The position numbers and the translations under genes were made by a program. The notes beneath the pieces are model-generated. The model worked only from the letters and a program-made list of their open reading frames with translations. It was not told the DNA's origin and did no database searches. This document shows, piece after piece, positions 24,911 through 33,886 of a stretch of DNA of 64,000 bases. The DNA lies in assembly GCF_000421145.1 (NCBI RefSeq), contig NZ_ATWH01000004.1:62001-126000 (forward strand). The letters run 5' to 3'. Numbering within the stretch: position 1 is the first letter of the stretch; every line of letters starts with the position of its first letter. This stretch comes from Glaciibacter superstes DSM 21135 (GTDB taxonomy: Bacteria; Actinomycetota; Actinomycetes; Actinomycetales; Microbacteriaceae).

Positions 24911-26536
24911 CTACCCCTGAGAAGAAGCCAAAGCCTTTGCACTCAAATAGCCGGACACCATGCCAGCACCGAGGGTCGCACCCGCGCCAGGGTATCCAGC
25001 CCCGAACCAGCTCGCCGCAACATTTCCCGCCGCGTAAAGTCCAGGAATCGGGCCACTTCTATCGGCACGAAGTACGTTGCCGGTGGCGTCTGTGAGCGGG
25101 CCGCCTTTGGTGCCGAGCGCCCCGAGTCGGATCTGAACGGCATAGTACGGGCCGCCTTCGAGTGGGCGGAGGTTACGGTGCGGTGTTACCCGCGCATCTC
25201 CTCGATAGGTGTCGTAAGCAGACTCGCCACGGTGGAACTCAGGATCCTTACCCGTCGCGGCGTACTCGTTGTACCGCGTGATCTGGTCGTTGAAGCCGGC
25301 CTTATCGATACCGACCTTCTCAGCGAGCTCGTCGAGTGAATCCGCCACTGTAATCCATGCCGGTGTAAAGGCATCCGGAGTGACCATTCCCACCGAATAG
25401 GAGTCGCGGAAGCGCTGATCGAAGATCAGCCAGCATGGCTGGTTAGCGTATGCGTAATTCTGCGGATCGAAGTTGCCGAGCGCCTTGCCCATGTCGTTGT
25501 AGTTCATCGCCTCATTCACGAAGCGGTGCCCAGCTTGGTTGACAATGATGCCGCCGGGCAGCGTACGCAAACTGCTGGTCGGGCGGTAGAGTGGCTCGTC
25601 ATCGTAGGTGTCTCCTTCGGCGTAGAGCGTCGGGGTCCACCAGGCTTCACTCATATTGCCCAGCGCAGCTCCGGCCTCCATCGCCATGATGAGACCGTCG
25701 CCGGTATTCGCTGGCGGGCTAGCCGGGGAGTTCAGGGGCTTGCCAAGGAATTGATCGACCAGATTCTTGTTCCACTCGAACCCACCGCTCGCGAGTACGA
25801 CACCGCGCTCCGCGCGGATCTCCTCTTCGAGGCCGTTGTGTTCGATGACAACACCGGCGACTACGCCGTCATCACCGCGGATGAGTGAAAAGGCAGGCGA
25901 GTCAACGAGCACCGTCACACCGCGGTCGAGACATCCCTTGAGTAGAGCGCCACAGAGCGCTGCCCCCATCCCGACGATGCCCTGGGACACCCGATCAGCG
26001 ACGAGAGCCCAGTCCCAGCGGTCCATCGTGTCCTGACCCCACGCATCCACCTCGAGGCGGGTGATCGGAACGCCACTATGGGACGTCCGTAGCTTGGTTT
26101 GAAAGTCCCCGAGCAGTGTACTGTCGAAAAGATCGCCCTGCAGAGTGCGACCGCCCTCGGCCTTGGCACCCGGCAACTCCGGCTGGTAGTCGGGATGATG
26201 AGGATTCGCCTCAAACTTGATCCCGGTTAGAGCGACGACCTCGTCGAGCATTGGATTCACCGTGTCCACGAAGGTGGTGTAAAGCTCCTCGTCCACCCGG
26301 TCAAGGGTTAGTGCGCGCAAATACTCGATCACCTCGTCACGGCTGTCACCGCGGCCAAGCTCCGCCATATAACGATTCCCCGGCGCCCAGATGGAGCCGC
26401 CCGAGACCACGCTGGTACCACCGATCACTCCCGTCTTCTCGACAACGGTTACCTTGAGACCTTCCGCGGCGGCGATAAGTGCGGCGGTGAGCCCGGATGC
26501 ACCGGAACCAATGACGACCACGTCTGTGTGCTGCAT
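24911..26536 (-). CDS. FAD-dependent dehydrogenase, 3-ketosteroid-dehydrogenase/fumarate-reductase-like
   Basis: 541 residues. It starts with the dinucleotide-binding motif VVVIGSGASGLTAALIAAAEG and then GGTSVVSGGSIWAPGN, a hallmark of the FAD_binding_2 family, which includes 3-ketosteroid delta-1-dehydrogenases. A C-terminal FAD motif GLYAAGNVAASWFGAGYPGAGATLG closes the fold. Such enzymes put a double bond next to a ring ketone or reduce activated alkenes. A good ribosome-binding site (CGAGGAAA) precedes the ATG. It lies downstream of the Opp-type transporter genes and upstream of the enoate reductase on the same strand, so the genes are probably co-transcribed. The substrate is unknown. 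Confidence 0.87.
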   Translation of the reverse strand: MQHTDVVVIGSGASGLTAALIAAAEGLKVTVVEKTGVIGGTSVVSGGSIWAPGNRYMAELGRGDSRDEVIEYLRALTLDRVDEELYTTFVDTVNPMLDEVVALTGIKFEANPHHPDYQPELPGAKAEGGRTLQGDLFDSTLLGDFQTKLRTSHSGVPITRLEVDAWGQDTMDRWDWALVADRVSQGIVGMGAALCGALLKGCLDRGVTVLVDSPAFSLIRGDDGVVAGVVIEHNGLEEEIRAERGVVLASGGFEWNKNLVDQFLGKPLNSPASPPANTGDGLIMAMEAGAALGNMSEAWWTPTLYAEGDTYDDEPLYRPTSSLRTLPGGIIVNQAGHRFVNEAMNYNDMGKALGNFDPQNYAYANQPCWLIFDQRFRDSYSVGMVTPDAFTPAWITVADSLDELAEKVGIDKAGFNDQITRYNEYAATGKDPEFHRGESAYDTYRGDARVTPHRNLRPLEGGPYYAVQIRLGALGTKGGPLTDATGNVLRADRSGPIPGLYAAGNVAASWFGAGYPGAGATLGAGMVSGYLSAKALASSQG

Positions 26537-26592
26537 GTTCGTGTTTCCTCGTTCTGCCCGGAATGCGGGCGGGTCATGTTATTCGGAGTTTG

Positions 26593-27603
26593 TTATTTGG
26601 AGAGACTTGCGACGTTGTGACACGCAATGAACTGACCGCGTGCCTTTTCTTCCAGTTGTGGTTCTTCTTCCACGCAAAGCGCTGTCGCCAGCGGACACCT
26701 GGTTCGGAACCGGCATCCGCTCGGTGGGTTCAACGGCGACGGGAGTTCCTGCACCTCCCCTGGAAGACCGGGGAACACTCGCTCCCCGGTAACCTTGGGC
26801 ACTGATTCCAACAACAGATCGGTATAGGGGTGATGAATGGTCTCCCGATCAAGGGCCTCAACGTCCATGACCTCGGCGACCTTGCCGAGATACATAACGA
26901 TGATGCGGTCGCTGATGTTTTTCACGACACCGAGGTCGTGTGAGATGAACATCAGCGAGAGCCCGAGCTCGCGCTTCGTGCGCTTCAAAAGATTCAACAT
27001 CTGACTCTGCACCGACACATCGAGGCTCGAGAGGATCTCGTCACAGATGAGTAGCTCGGGTCGCATCATCAGTGCACGTGCGATCGACACCCGCTGGCAC
27101 TGCCCCCCGGAGAGCTCGTATGGGTAGCGGTTCCAGATCGTGTCGGGGTCGAGTCCGACCGATTCAAGCAGCTCGCGGACCCGGGACTCGGTTCGAGCCT
27201 TGTCATCGCCCCGGTTCCAAATCGAGACACCCTCGGCCACCAAATCTTTCACCCTGCGGCGCGGGTTGAGCGAAGCGATGGGGTCCTGGAAGATTAACTG
27301 CATCCTGACCCGAGATTCACGTAGCTTCTCCGCGCTCAACTCGGTCAGGTCGATGTTATCGAGAACAACACTCCCCGAGGTGGGCTGCGGCAGGTGCATA
27401 ACGGCGCGAGCCACCGTCGACTTGCCGCAGCCGGATTCGCCCACGATTCCGACGGTTTCTCCGGGGAGAATATCGAAACTAATTCCCGAAACCGCGTGCA
27501 CACGCTGCCCACTCTTGGCCTGGAACTCGACAACGAGATCCTCGACCCGGAGCCGCGCGTCTGTTTTCTCCTTGAGATGGGCCTTTCCGGTGCCAGCCAT
27601 CAC
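26593..27603 (-). CDS. Oligopeptide/dipeptide-type ABC transporter ATPase (OppF/DppF-like)
   Basis: 336 residues. Walker A is GESGCGKST (about 56-64), the signature is LSGGQCQRVSIARAL, the Walker B region reads LLICDEILSSLD, and the C-terminal oligo_HPY segment contains PSPLNPPSGCRFRTRCPLA. It hydrolyses ATP to drive import through the Dpp-type permeases. The GTG start overlaps the stop of the OppD-like gene by 4 bp. Opp/Dpp-type importers carry many solutes besides peptides; the island context suggests an organic growth substrate. Confidence 0.92.
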   Translation of the reverse strand: MMAGTGKAHLKEKTDARLRVEDLVVEFQAKSGQRVHAVSGISFDILPGETVGIVGESGCGKSTVARAVMHLPQPTSGSVVLDNIDLTELSAEKLRESRVRMQLIFQDPIASLNPRRRVKDLVAEGVSIWNRGDDKARTESRVRELLESVGLDPDTIWNRYPYELSGGQCQRVSIARALMMRPELLICDEILSSLDVSVQSQMLNLLKRTKRELGLSLMFISHDLGVVKNISDRIIVMYLGKVAEVMDVEALDRETIHHPYTDLLLESVPKVTGERVFPGLPGEVQELPSPLNPPSGCRFRTRCPLATALCVEEEPQLEEKARGQFIACHNVASLSK

Positions 27604-28679
27604 GGAGCTCCTTCCTGGCTATTGTCGACAGTGGTTCGCACGGCCAACCCATCAATGGGGAAGAAGCAAGCCGCCTTATGTTCGGGCGCAGCATCCGAGA
27701 CTGGTTCGAGAAGTGGCTCTTGCTCTCGACAGATAGCCCTCGCGTTCTGGCAACGCGGTGCGAAGCGACAACCTGGAAAACGGTCGGTCGGATCCGGCGG
27801 ACGGCCAGTGATCGACAGTAGTTCGGCGTGGGCGGGACTATCGAGCATTGGTTTCGAGGCCAGCAGACCATAGGCGTATGGATGATACTGGCGCACGAAG
27901 AACTCGCTGGCGGGTGCTTTCTCTTGGATTCGACCCGCGTACATCACCATCACCTCATCACTTCGTCCCGCGACTACCCCGAGATCATGACTGACCAGGA
28001 TCATGGCCATGCCCTGCTCCTCACAGATCGCGCCGAGCAGGTCGAGCACGTGCTTCTGCACTGTCACATCGAGTGCGGTCGTCGGCTCATCAGCGACCAG
28101 CAGCTGAGGGCTACACGCGAGCGCGATCGCAATTCCGACGCGCTGGCGCATACCACCCGAAAGCTCGTGGGGATACTGGCCGAAGCGCCGCTGAGGATCG
28201 GGGATGCGTACTTTGTCGAGCAAGCCGATTGCCTGCTCCTTCGCATCCCGGCGGCTCAGCGAACGGTCGTGCTGACGGAGAGTCTCGGTGACGTGCGTGC
28301 CAACCAACTTGACCGGGTTGAGTGAGCTCAGCGGATCCTGGAAGATCATGGCAATTTTGGAGCCGAGAAATTCCGAACGGAGCTTCTTATCCGGGTTCGT
28401 AAAATCAACGCCGTCAAAGAGAATTTGCCCGGACACCGTCGCATTTCCGGACAGACCGGTCAGACCCATGATGGTACGTCCCAAAACGGATTTTCCGCTG
28501 CCGGACTCTCCAACGATGCCCAGCGTTTTCCCGCGATGAAGATCGAAAGAAACCCGCTCCACGGATACCACTTCTCCGCTCGGGGTGGAAAAGGAAGCAC
28601 TCAGATCGCGCACCCGCAATAGCGTCTTGCTCGGCTCAATATCGGCGGGTACTGCGTGGAGTGTGTTGGTCCCGATCAT
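27600..28679 (-). CDS. Oligopeptide/dipeptide-type ABC transporter ATPase (OppD/DppD-like)
   Basis: 359 residues. Walker A is GESGSGKSV (about 55-63), the signature is LSGGMRQRVGIAIAL, Walker B is LLVADEPTTALD, and the C-terminal oligo_HPY region has the PGCRFAPRCQNA cysteines. It pairs with the OppF-like ATPase as a heterodimer. It overlaps the preceding permease gene by 4 bp, so the four transporter genes are translationally coupled. Confidence 0.92.
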   Translation of the reverse strand: MIGTNTLHAVPADIEPSKTLLRVRDLSASFSTPSGEVVSVERVSFDLHRGKTLGIVGESGSGKSVLGRTIMGLTGLSGNATVSGQILFDGVDFTNPDKKLRSEFLGSKIAMIFQDPLSSLNPVKLVGTHVTETLRQHDRSLSRRDAKEQAIGLLDKVRIPDPQRRFGQYPHELSGGMRQRVGIAIALACSPQLLVADEPTTALDVTVQKHVLDLLGAICEEQGMAMILVSHDLGVVAGRSDEVMVMYAGRIQEKAPASEFFVRQYHPYAYGLLASKPMLDSPAHAELLSITGRPPDPTDRFPGCRFAPRCQNARAICREQEPLLEPVSDAAPEHKAACFFPIDGLAVRTTVDNSQEGAP

Positions 28680-29590
28680 AGTGATACCTCTCGTTTATCC
28701 CAACGCTTGCGCATTCGTTCTCCCAAAAGGTTGAATGAGAACACCGTAAGGAAGAGCACTGTCGCGGGGATAAAAACAAGATGCGGATACTGCTCCATCT
28801 TGCCTCCCAATCCTTCAGCAATCATGTTTCCCCAGGACGGCGTCGGCTGGCGAATGCCGACTCCAAGAAAGCCGAGAGACGCCTCGGCCACAATGAGCAC
28901 GGAGATGTACACGAAGCTGAGCGACATCATCGAAAGCAACACATTCGGAAGAAGCTCGCGGAGGATTACGCGGCCCGGCTTTGCGCCGAGCGCACGGGCA
29001 ACGGTGATGAATTCCCGTTGTGTAAACGCAAGTGTATTTGCCCGAGCCAATCGGATGAGACCGGGGGAAGCAACCAGCGCAAGCGAAAATGTCAAACTCA
29101 CAACGCTCGGACGCAGCACCGTGGAGAGTGCGATCAGAAGGATAAGTGCGGGCACCGCCAGGAGCGTATTCGTGAGGACACCGATGACGGCCTCCCAAGC
29201 CCCACGCAGGTAGCCCGCTGAGGTACCGAGCATGGCGCCAACCGCCATGCCAATTGCCACAGCCGCAACGCCAACAGTAAGAGAGATCCGAGCGCCATAG
29301 ATTAACCGAGCGAAGATGTCGAGCCCAAGTCCGTTGGTTCCTAATGGATGTCCCGGCACTGTGAACGGCGGCTGATTCGTCGGTTCCATAAGAGTCTTGG
29401 ACGCGTCCTGCGCCTCCGCAAGCGGAAGCAGCGGTGCAAATATCGCGGCGAGGACAATCGCACCGAGCCAGAGAATGCAGAACCACAGAAGTAGGTCGAC
29501 GTGGAAATTCTTGCGGGGCTTTTCGAAAGAGACCGGGATGGGAGTTGTCTTCGGTGCGGCGAGTGGCCGCCTTGTTTCATGTTGTGGCAC
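28676..29590 (-). CDS. Dpp/Opp-type ABC transporter permease (DppC-like)
   Basis: 304 residues from the GTG at 29590, which has GAGGAT upstream and overlaps the preceding permease gene by 14 bp; an earlier in-frame start at 29650 would overlap it by 74 bp. The polar N-terminus contains the TPIPVSFEKPRKNFHVD segment. The first membrane helix (LLLWFCILWLGAIVLAAIFAPLLP), a periplasmic loop, five more helices and the permease loop ARALGAKPGRVILRELLPN follow. It is the C-type membrane subunit of the importer. Confidence 0.9.
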   Translation of the reverse strand: MPQHETRRPLAAPKTTPIPVSFEKPRKNFHVDLLLWFCILWLGAIVLAAIFAPLLPLAEAQDASKTLMEPTNQPPFTVPGHPLGTNGLGLDIFARLIYGARISLTVGVAAVAIGMAVGAMLGTSAGYLRGAWEAVIGVLTNTLLAVPALILLIALSTVLRPSVVSLTFSLALVASPGLIRLARANTLAFTQREFITVARALGAKPGRVILRELLPNVLLSMMSLSFVYISVLIVAEASLGFLGVGIRQPTPSWGNMIAEGLGGKMEQYPHLVFIPATVLFLTVFSFNLLGERMRKRWDKREVSL

Positions 29591-30527
29591 GACGGATCCT
29601 CGGGTCGATGACGGCGTAGAGCAAATCCACGACGGCGTTGATGAGCACATAACAGACCGCGATGACTAACACAGCACCCTGCACGACTGTCACATTGCCG
29701 ACATAGGAGGCATTGACGATAAGGGAACCCATTCCCGACAGCGAGAACAGCGTCTCGACGATGACGGTACTGCCGATCAACGAGGCAAGTGCGAGCCCAA
29801 CCACCGTAATAAGCGAATAGGAGGACGGACGGAAAGCGTCAAAAATCATGATCCGCCACGCTGGCATACCCTTCGCGCGCGCCGAAAGAATGAAGTCCTC
29901 CTGCAGCGTACTCACGAGATCGCCACGGAGTACGCGGGTGAAGGTGGGCACTTCTGCGAGGGCGATGGTAATTGCCGGCAGCGCAGCGTGATAAAGGTTG
30001 TCTAGCGGGTTCTCTGTGAACGGAATCCATTGTGTTCGAGGGAATATATTCAATTGATTCACCACGAGCGCAATCAGGATTAGACCGGCGACGAAACTGG
30101 GGACCGCGAGAATTCCGAAGGTTAGCGCGCTGATCGCACGGTCGATAGCGCCATCTGGTCGGCGCGCAGAGACCATCGCAAGAGGAATCGAGATCGCGAG
30201 GGAAATGATCAAGCCCATAGCCGCGAGCTGGAAGCTTACCGGGAAGGCACCTCCGACGAGTTCGTTGACGCTTCGGAAAGGAGTAACCAGCGAATTACCG
30301 AGATCGCCTTGAAGCGCGTGACCGAGCCAGCCAAAGTAGCGTGCGAGTACCGGATCGTTCAGGCCGAGCTCCTCGCGGAGCTCGATATAGGCCTCAGCCG
30401 GCTGGTCTGGGCCAAGTATTGCGGTTGCGGGATCTCCCGGCATCAATGAGGTCAGCGCGAATGTGCCGATGCTCACCAAGAGCAGCACAACCACTAGTTG
30501 AACGACCTTATTGATCATGAGTTTCAC
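29577..30527 (-). CDS. Dpp/Opp-type ABC transporter permease (DppB-like)
   Basis: 316 residues from the GTG at 30527 (AAGGG 8 bp upstream); an in-frame ATG 9 bp later is possible and a longer version from 30620 is unlikely. The typical DppB start (KVVQLVVVLLLVSIGTFALTSLMPGDPA) is followed by six helices and the ATPase-contact loop SARAKGMPAWRIMIFDAFRPSS. It is the first gene of the coupled permease-permease-ATPase-ATPase unit. The cognate binding protein is probably the one at 32044-33717, separated by an alcohol-dehydrogenase gene. Confidence 0.9.
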   Translation of the reverse strand: MKLMINKVVQLVVVLLLVSIGTFALTSLMPGDPATAILGPDQPAEAYIELREELGLNDPVLARYFGWLGHALQGDLGNSLVTPFRSVNELVGGAFPVSFQLAAMGLIISLAISIPLAMVSARRPDGAIDRAISALTFGILAVPSFVAGLILIALVVNQLNIFPRTQWIPFTENPLDNLYHAALPAITIALAEVPTFTRVLRGDLVSTLQEDFILSARAKGMPAWRIMIFDAFRPSSYSLITVVGLALASLIGSTVIVETLFSLSGMGSLIVNASYVGNVTVVQGAVLVIAVCYVLINAVVDLLYAVIDPRIRRATT

Positions 30528-30684
30528 GGTGTCACCCTTGTGTGAGGAATGGAGGAATAGGTCTTTCCGGGTCCCAGCGAAACAATCATCCGACGCGGAC
30601 GAGAGTCTTCGCCTCGACAACCGGCACGGGTCTCCACGCGACCGGCTGAAAGCTCAGCCCATCGAGTGGAGACACCGTCCGATG

Positions 30685-31920
30685 TCAAGAGAAGGTTATG
30701 ATCGGCAGCAATCCATCACGATTCGCCGCGCTCCACAACGCCTCGTCTGCCCGCTCGAAGGGGAATACTGGATCAACCAGCGCCTTCGCGTCGAGATATC
30801 CGTCCTCGATCAGGTGTGCGAGTCGTGGAATGTCGCGCAACACGTTGGCACCACCGTATGCAGCGGAAAGGTACCGCTTGCCGTGGTAGTCGAATGGACC
30901 GGGTGCTGGACCCCACACCTTCGGGTCGCTCGTTGGCGCAATCACCCCGGTCGCGACGAATGTGCCGCCACGACGCGTAAGCTTCGGTCCGAGCGTTATG
31001 AAGTGTGCACCAGTTTTGTCATCGGGGCTGCCGGTTGTCGGATCCCCGAATGTAATTCCAGCGGCTTCGAAAACGTGATCCGCCCCGAGTCCGTTGTACA
31101 TGCCGTCGTACGGCTTGCCGCCAGCATACATATTGTCCGTGGAGGGGCGGCACATTTCACGAATCATCGGAACCAACTCGTCCATACCGGTTTCGTCCGA
31201 GTTGATAACGACGTGCGCACCGGCCTTCTTGGCCGCCTCCAAGCGGTGAGGAATGCGTTCGACGGCAATAATTAGCCTCGCCCCAGCCATCTTCGCGGCT
31301 TGGATGATGGAGAGGCCGAGCGGGCCGGCCCCAAGGACAACCACGGAGGAGGCGATCTCGACAGGCATGCCGATCAGCCCAAACGCCCAACCGGGGCCGG
31401 GAACGCAGGCGAGCGTCGCAAGCTCAATATCGGAGAGCTTGCTTTCATTCACCGGCACTACCCACGACTCATCATTCACCGCATACTCGGCGAATCCGCC
31501 GGTGTGATCCTGCCATACCGGCTCGTCGGTATCATTCATGACCGCAAAAGGCGGGTTATCGGGGTGCGCGAAATCAATGTCGTTCTTATGTCCGCAGCAC
31601 CACCACTCGCCCCGCAAACAGCTGTAGCAGGTTCCACATGCCGGAAGCACGGGCGTGACGACCCGGTCGCCAGGCTTGACCCGGGTGACGAGCGGACCGA
31701 CCTCCTCAACAATTCCCATGGCGCCGTGGCCAGGGCTGCGGGTACGCCAGGCCTCTTCGGGCAATTCCGTAACGTTGGTCACAATGGTGTAGCACGCCTG
31801 TGCTGCAAGATTCCGAATGACCACGTCCTTGGGCCGGATCGGGTTCAGCCTGAGCTCTTTCATTTCGAACTTGTCCCGATGGCGAACCCACCCTTTGAAC
31901 ACACGAGCTTCATTACTCAT
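30685..31920 (-). CDS. Zinc-dependent medium-chain alcohol dehydrogenase
   Basis: 411 residues from the ATG at 31920 (GAGGG upstream); a much longer in-frame extension to 32010 has no support. Visible features are a GHGAMGIVEEVGPLVTRVKPGDRVV catalytic-domain motif, structural-zinc cysteines (CGTCYSCLRGEWWCCG) and a Rossmann motif VVVLGAGPLGLSI (about residue 195). An insert of about 30 residues after the nucleotide-binding region (STDNMYAGGKPYDGMYNG) is unusual for the family. It oxidises an alcohol to an aldehyde or ketone with NAD(P). It sits between the transporter permeases and the solute-binding protein, which ties it to the imported compound. An aldehyde dehydrogenase lies 2 kb upstream. 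Confidence 0.88.
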   Translation of the reverse strand: MSNEARVFKGWVRHRDKFEMKELRLNPIRPKDVVIRNLAAQACYTIVTNVTELPEEAWRTRSPGHGAMGIVEEVGPLVTRVKPGDRVVTPVLPACGTCYSCLRGEWWCCGHKNDIDFAHPDNPPFAVMNDTDEPVWQDHTGGFAEYAVNDESWVVPVNESKLSDIELATLACVPGPGWAFGLIGMPVEIASSVVVLGAGPLGLSIIQAAKMAGARLIIAVERIPHRLEAAKKAGAHVVINSDETGMDELVPMIREMCRPSTDNMYAGGKPYDGMYNGLGADHVFEAAGITFGDPTTGSPDDKTGAHFITLGPKLTRRGGTFVATGVIAPTSDPKVWGPAPGPFDYHGKRYLSAAYGGANVLRDIPRLAHLIEDGYLDAKALVDPVFPFERADEALWSAANRDGLLPIITFS

Positions 31921-32043
31921 CTTCATTTCCCTCATCTTTAAAGCAAACGTAAATACTTTGGATATTGACTTTGGCGCTTTGCCCGGATCCGTAGTGATCG
32001 AGCCGAACATCGTCTGGGTCTTTGAGCCCGAACCGATGATCCA

Positions 32044-33717
32044 CTAGCCTTCGATCCACGCCTTTGAGAAATCAAGCGTGACACGAGACGAGACCGTGAT
32101 CCCGTGCACGTTTCCTGCCCACGTCACGACACCGATACCGCCGCCGAGGGGCACGGCAGGAACGTCCTTCGTAAACTCTGCCTGGACGTCCGCCAGCTTG
32201 GCCTTCTTCTCCTCTTGGTCATCGGTCGCAGCGAAGCTCTTGAGCGCATCTTCGAGGCTCTCACTGTAGAAACCGGTGGGGTTGCCCTCCACGCCGAATC
32301 GTCCCAGGTAGCTGGTAAAAAGCTCTCCTGGCTCATCCGGCACCGGCCAGCCGTACATCGCAAGGTCGTAGTCCTTGTTGACGAGGACGCGGGTGATAAT
32401 GTCACCGATCGCCGAGGTCGGGGTGGTCGATACCTCGAAACCTGCCGTCTGCAGTAGCGCCTGCACCGTTAGGGCGGCCTGTTCTCCGGTTGTCTGGTAG
32501 AGCAGATCGAGCTTTCCGTCGAAGCCATCAGCCTTAGCCTTCTTAAGGGAGGCCTTGGCAGCATCGAGATCGAACTTCAAGCCGGGGTCGTCATTTTGCC
32601 ATATCGACGGCGCATCCCACACGACCATTCCGCTGTTTGGGAGGCCGAGGCCGTCATCGGCACGCTGATCGATGACCGTCGTGTCCATCGCCTGCGCGAT
32701 CGCCCTCCTGACGTTGATGTCCTTGGCCGATGCATCTGGATTTCCAGGGGTGCCATTATTCATGAGCAATACCGCGGAGGTGTTGGCCACGCGAGCGTAG
32801 CCGTTGAGACCATTTGCGGGATCAAGCCACTCCAACGCAACTGGAATATTGCCAGTGTATGAACCCTGGGCGTTACCGGCAAGAAGTGCGTCGGATGCTG
32901 CTTGGTCTCCGCCGGTGACCGTCTGGAAAATCACCGAATCAAGATTCGGCCGACCGTCCCAATAATCGTCATTCGCAATAACCTCGAGCGATTGACCCGG
33001 CGTCCAGCTCTTCAGCACGAATGGACCAGCGCCCACTGGCTGATTCAGGTAGTTTTCACCCTCGGTTTGCACTACCGTAGGGGAAGCGATCATGCCGGGT
33101 GCTTGCGAAAGCAAGAACTGGAAATCGGCCCAAGCACTATTGAGTTTTACTTCAACCGTCTTCGGGTCTTTCACCGTCACGCTCGATACCATCTGCTTCC
33201 AGAGCGTGGACCATCCCTTGCCACTCTCTGCGACGCGGTCCAGGTTAAATTTCACCGCTTCGGCATCGTAGGGCGTTCCGTCGGTGAACATTACGCCATC
33301 GCGAAGCCCTATGGTCCAGAGCGTGAAATCGTCGTTTGCTTTGACCGATTCTGCCATCGCGGGCACGTACTTCCCGGCCTCAGAGTCATACTCGGAAAGC
33401 ACGCCGTACACCGCCGCGGCCTCGTTACCACCGGAGGTGCCCGAGTACTGTTGCGTCGCCGGATCAAAACTCAGGATTGATCCCGTGTACGCGAACGTGA
33501 AAGTACCACCGGTCACCGGCCCGCCCGATCCCTCCGTATTCCCGAAATCGAAATAGCCGGTCGTGATCTCTGCCGCTGTCCCGGGAGCAACGGCGGCAGT
33601 TCCCGCGTTCTCCCCACCGTCGCTACCTCCACCGGCCGCATCCGAAGAACAGCCGGCGAGCACGAGCGCTCCTACGAGCGCCATCGCGCTTAGAGATGTA
33701 AATACTTGCTTTCTCAT
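32044..33717 (-). CDS. ABC transporter substrate-binding lipoprotein (peptide/opine/nickel family, SBP_bac_5)
   Basis: 557 residues from the ATG at 33717, preceded by GGGAGA; an upstream in-frame start would place a nonsense leader before the signal peptide. The signal ends in a lipobox (LVGALVLAGCSSD, Cys about residue 23) followed by a Gly/Ala linker. The long two-lobed domain contains SYTGNIPVALEWLD and NVRRAIAQAMD typical of family-5 binding proteins. It is the solute receptor for the Dpp-type transporter; the ligand is unknown and need not be a peptide. Confidence 0.9.
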   Translation of the reverse strand: MRKQVFTSLSAMALVGALVLAGCSSDAAGGGSDGGENAGTAAVAPGTAAEITTGYFDFGNTEGSGGPVTGGTFTFAYTGSILSFDPATQQYSGTSGGNEAAAVYGVLSEYDSEAGKYVPAMAESVKANDDFTLWTIGLRDGVMFTDGTPYDAEAVKFNLDRVAESGKGWSTLWKQMVSSVTVKDPKTVEVKLNSAWADFQFLLSQAPGMIASPTVVQTEGENYLNQPVGAGPFVLKSWTPGQSLEVIANDDYWDGRPNLDSVIFQTVTGGDQAASDALLAGNAQGSYTGNIPVALEWLDPANGLNGYARVANTSAVLLMNNGTPGNPDASAKDINVRRAIAQAMDTTVIDQRADDGLGLPNSGMVVWDAPSIWQNDDPGLKFDLDAAKASLKKAKADGFDGKLDLLYQTTGEQAALTVQALLQTAGFEVSTTPTSAIGDIITRVLVNKDYDLAMYGWPVPDEPGELFTSYLGRFGVEGNPTGFYSESLEDALKSFAATDDQEEKKAKLADVQAEFTKDVPAVPLGGGIGVVTWAGNVHGITVSSRVTLDFSKAWIEG

Positions 33718-33886
33718 CAAATCTCCCAAGGTATATTGGTGGGCGTCCTTGCCGACCATTAGTTGTCCGGCGACTGTGCCAGTTCGGAGTCGAGTAATTG
33801 TAATCAGGGTGAAGAATGGCAAATTTAGTTTCCTTCTCGCCATCCTGCGTGCGAAAACGACAGTCTGAGGCAGTGCTAAAGTTCGT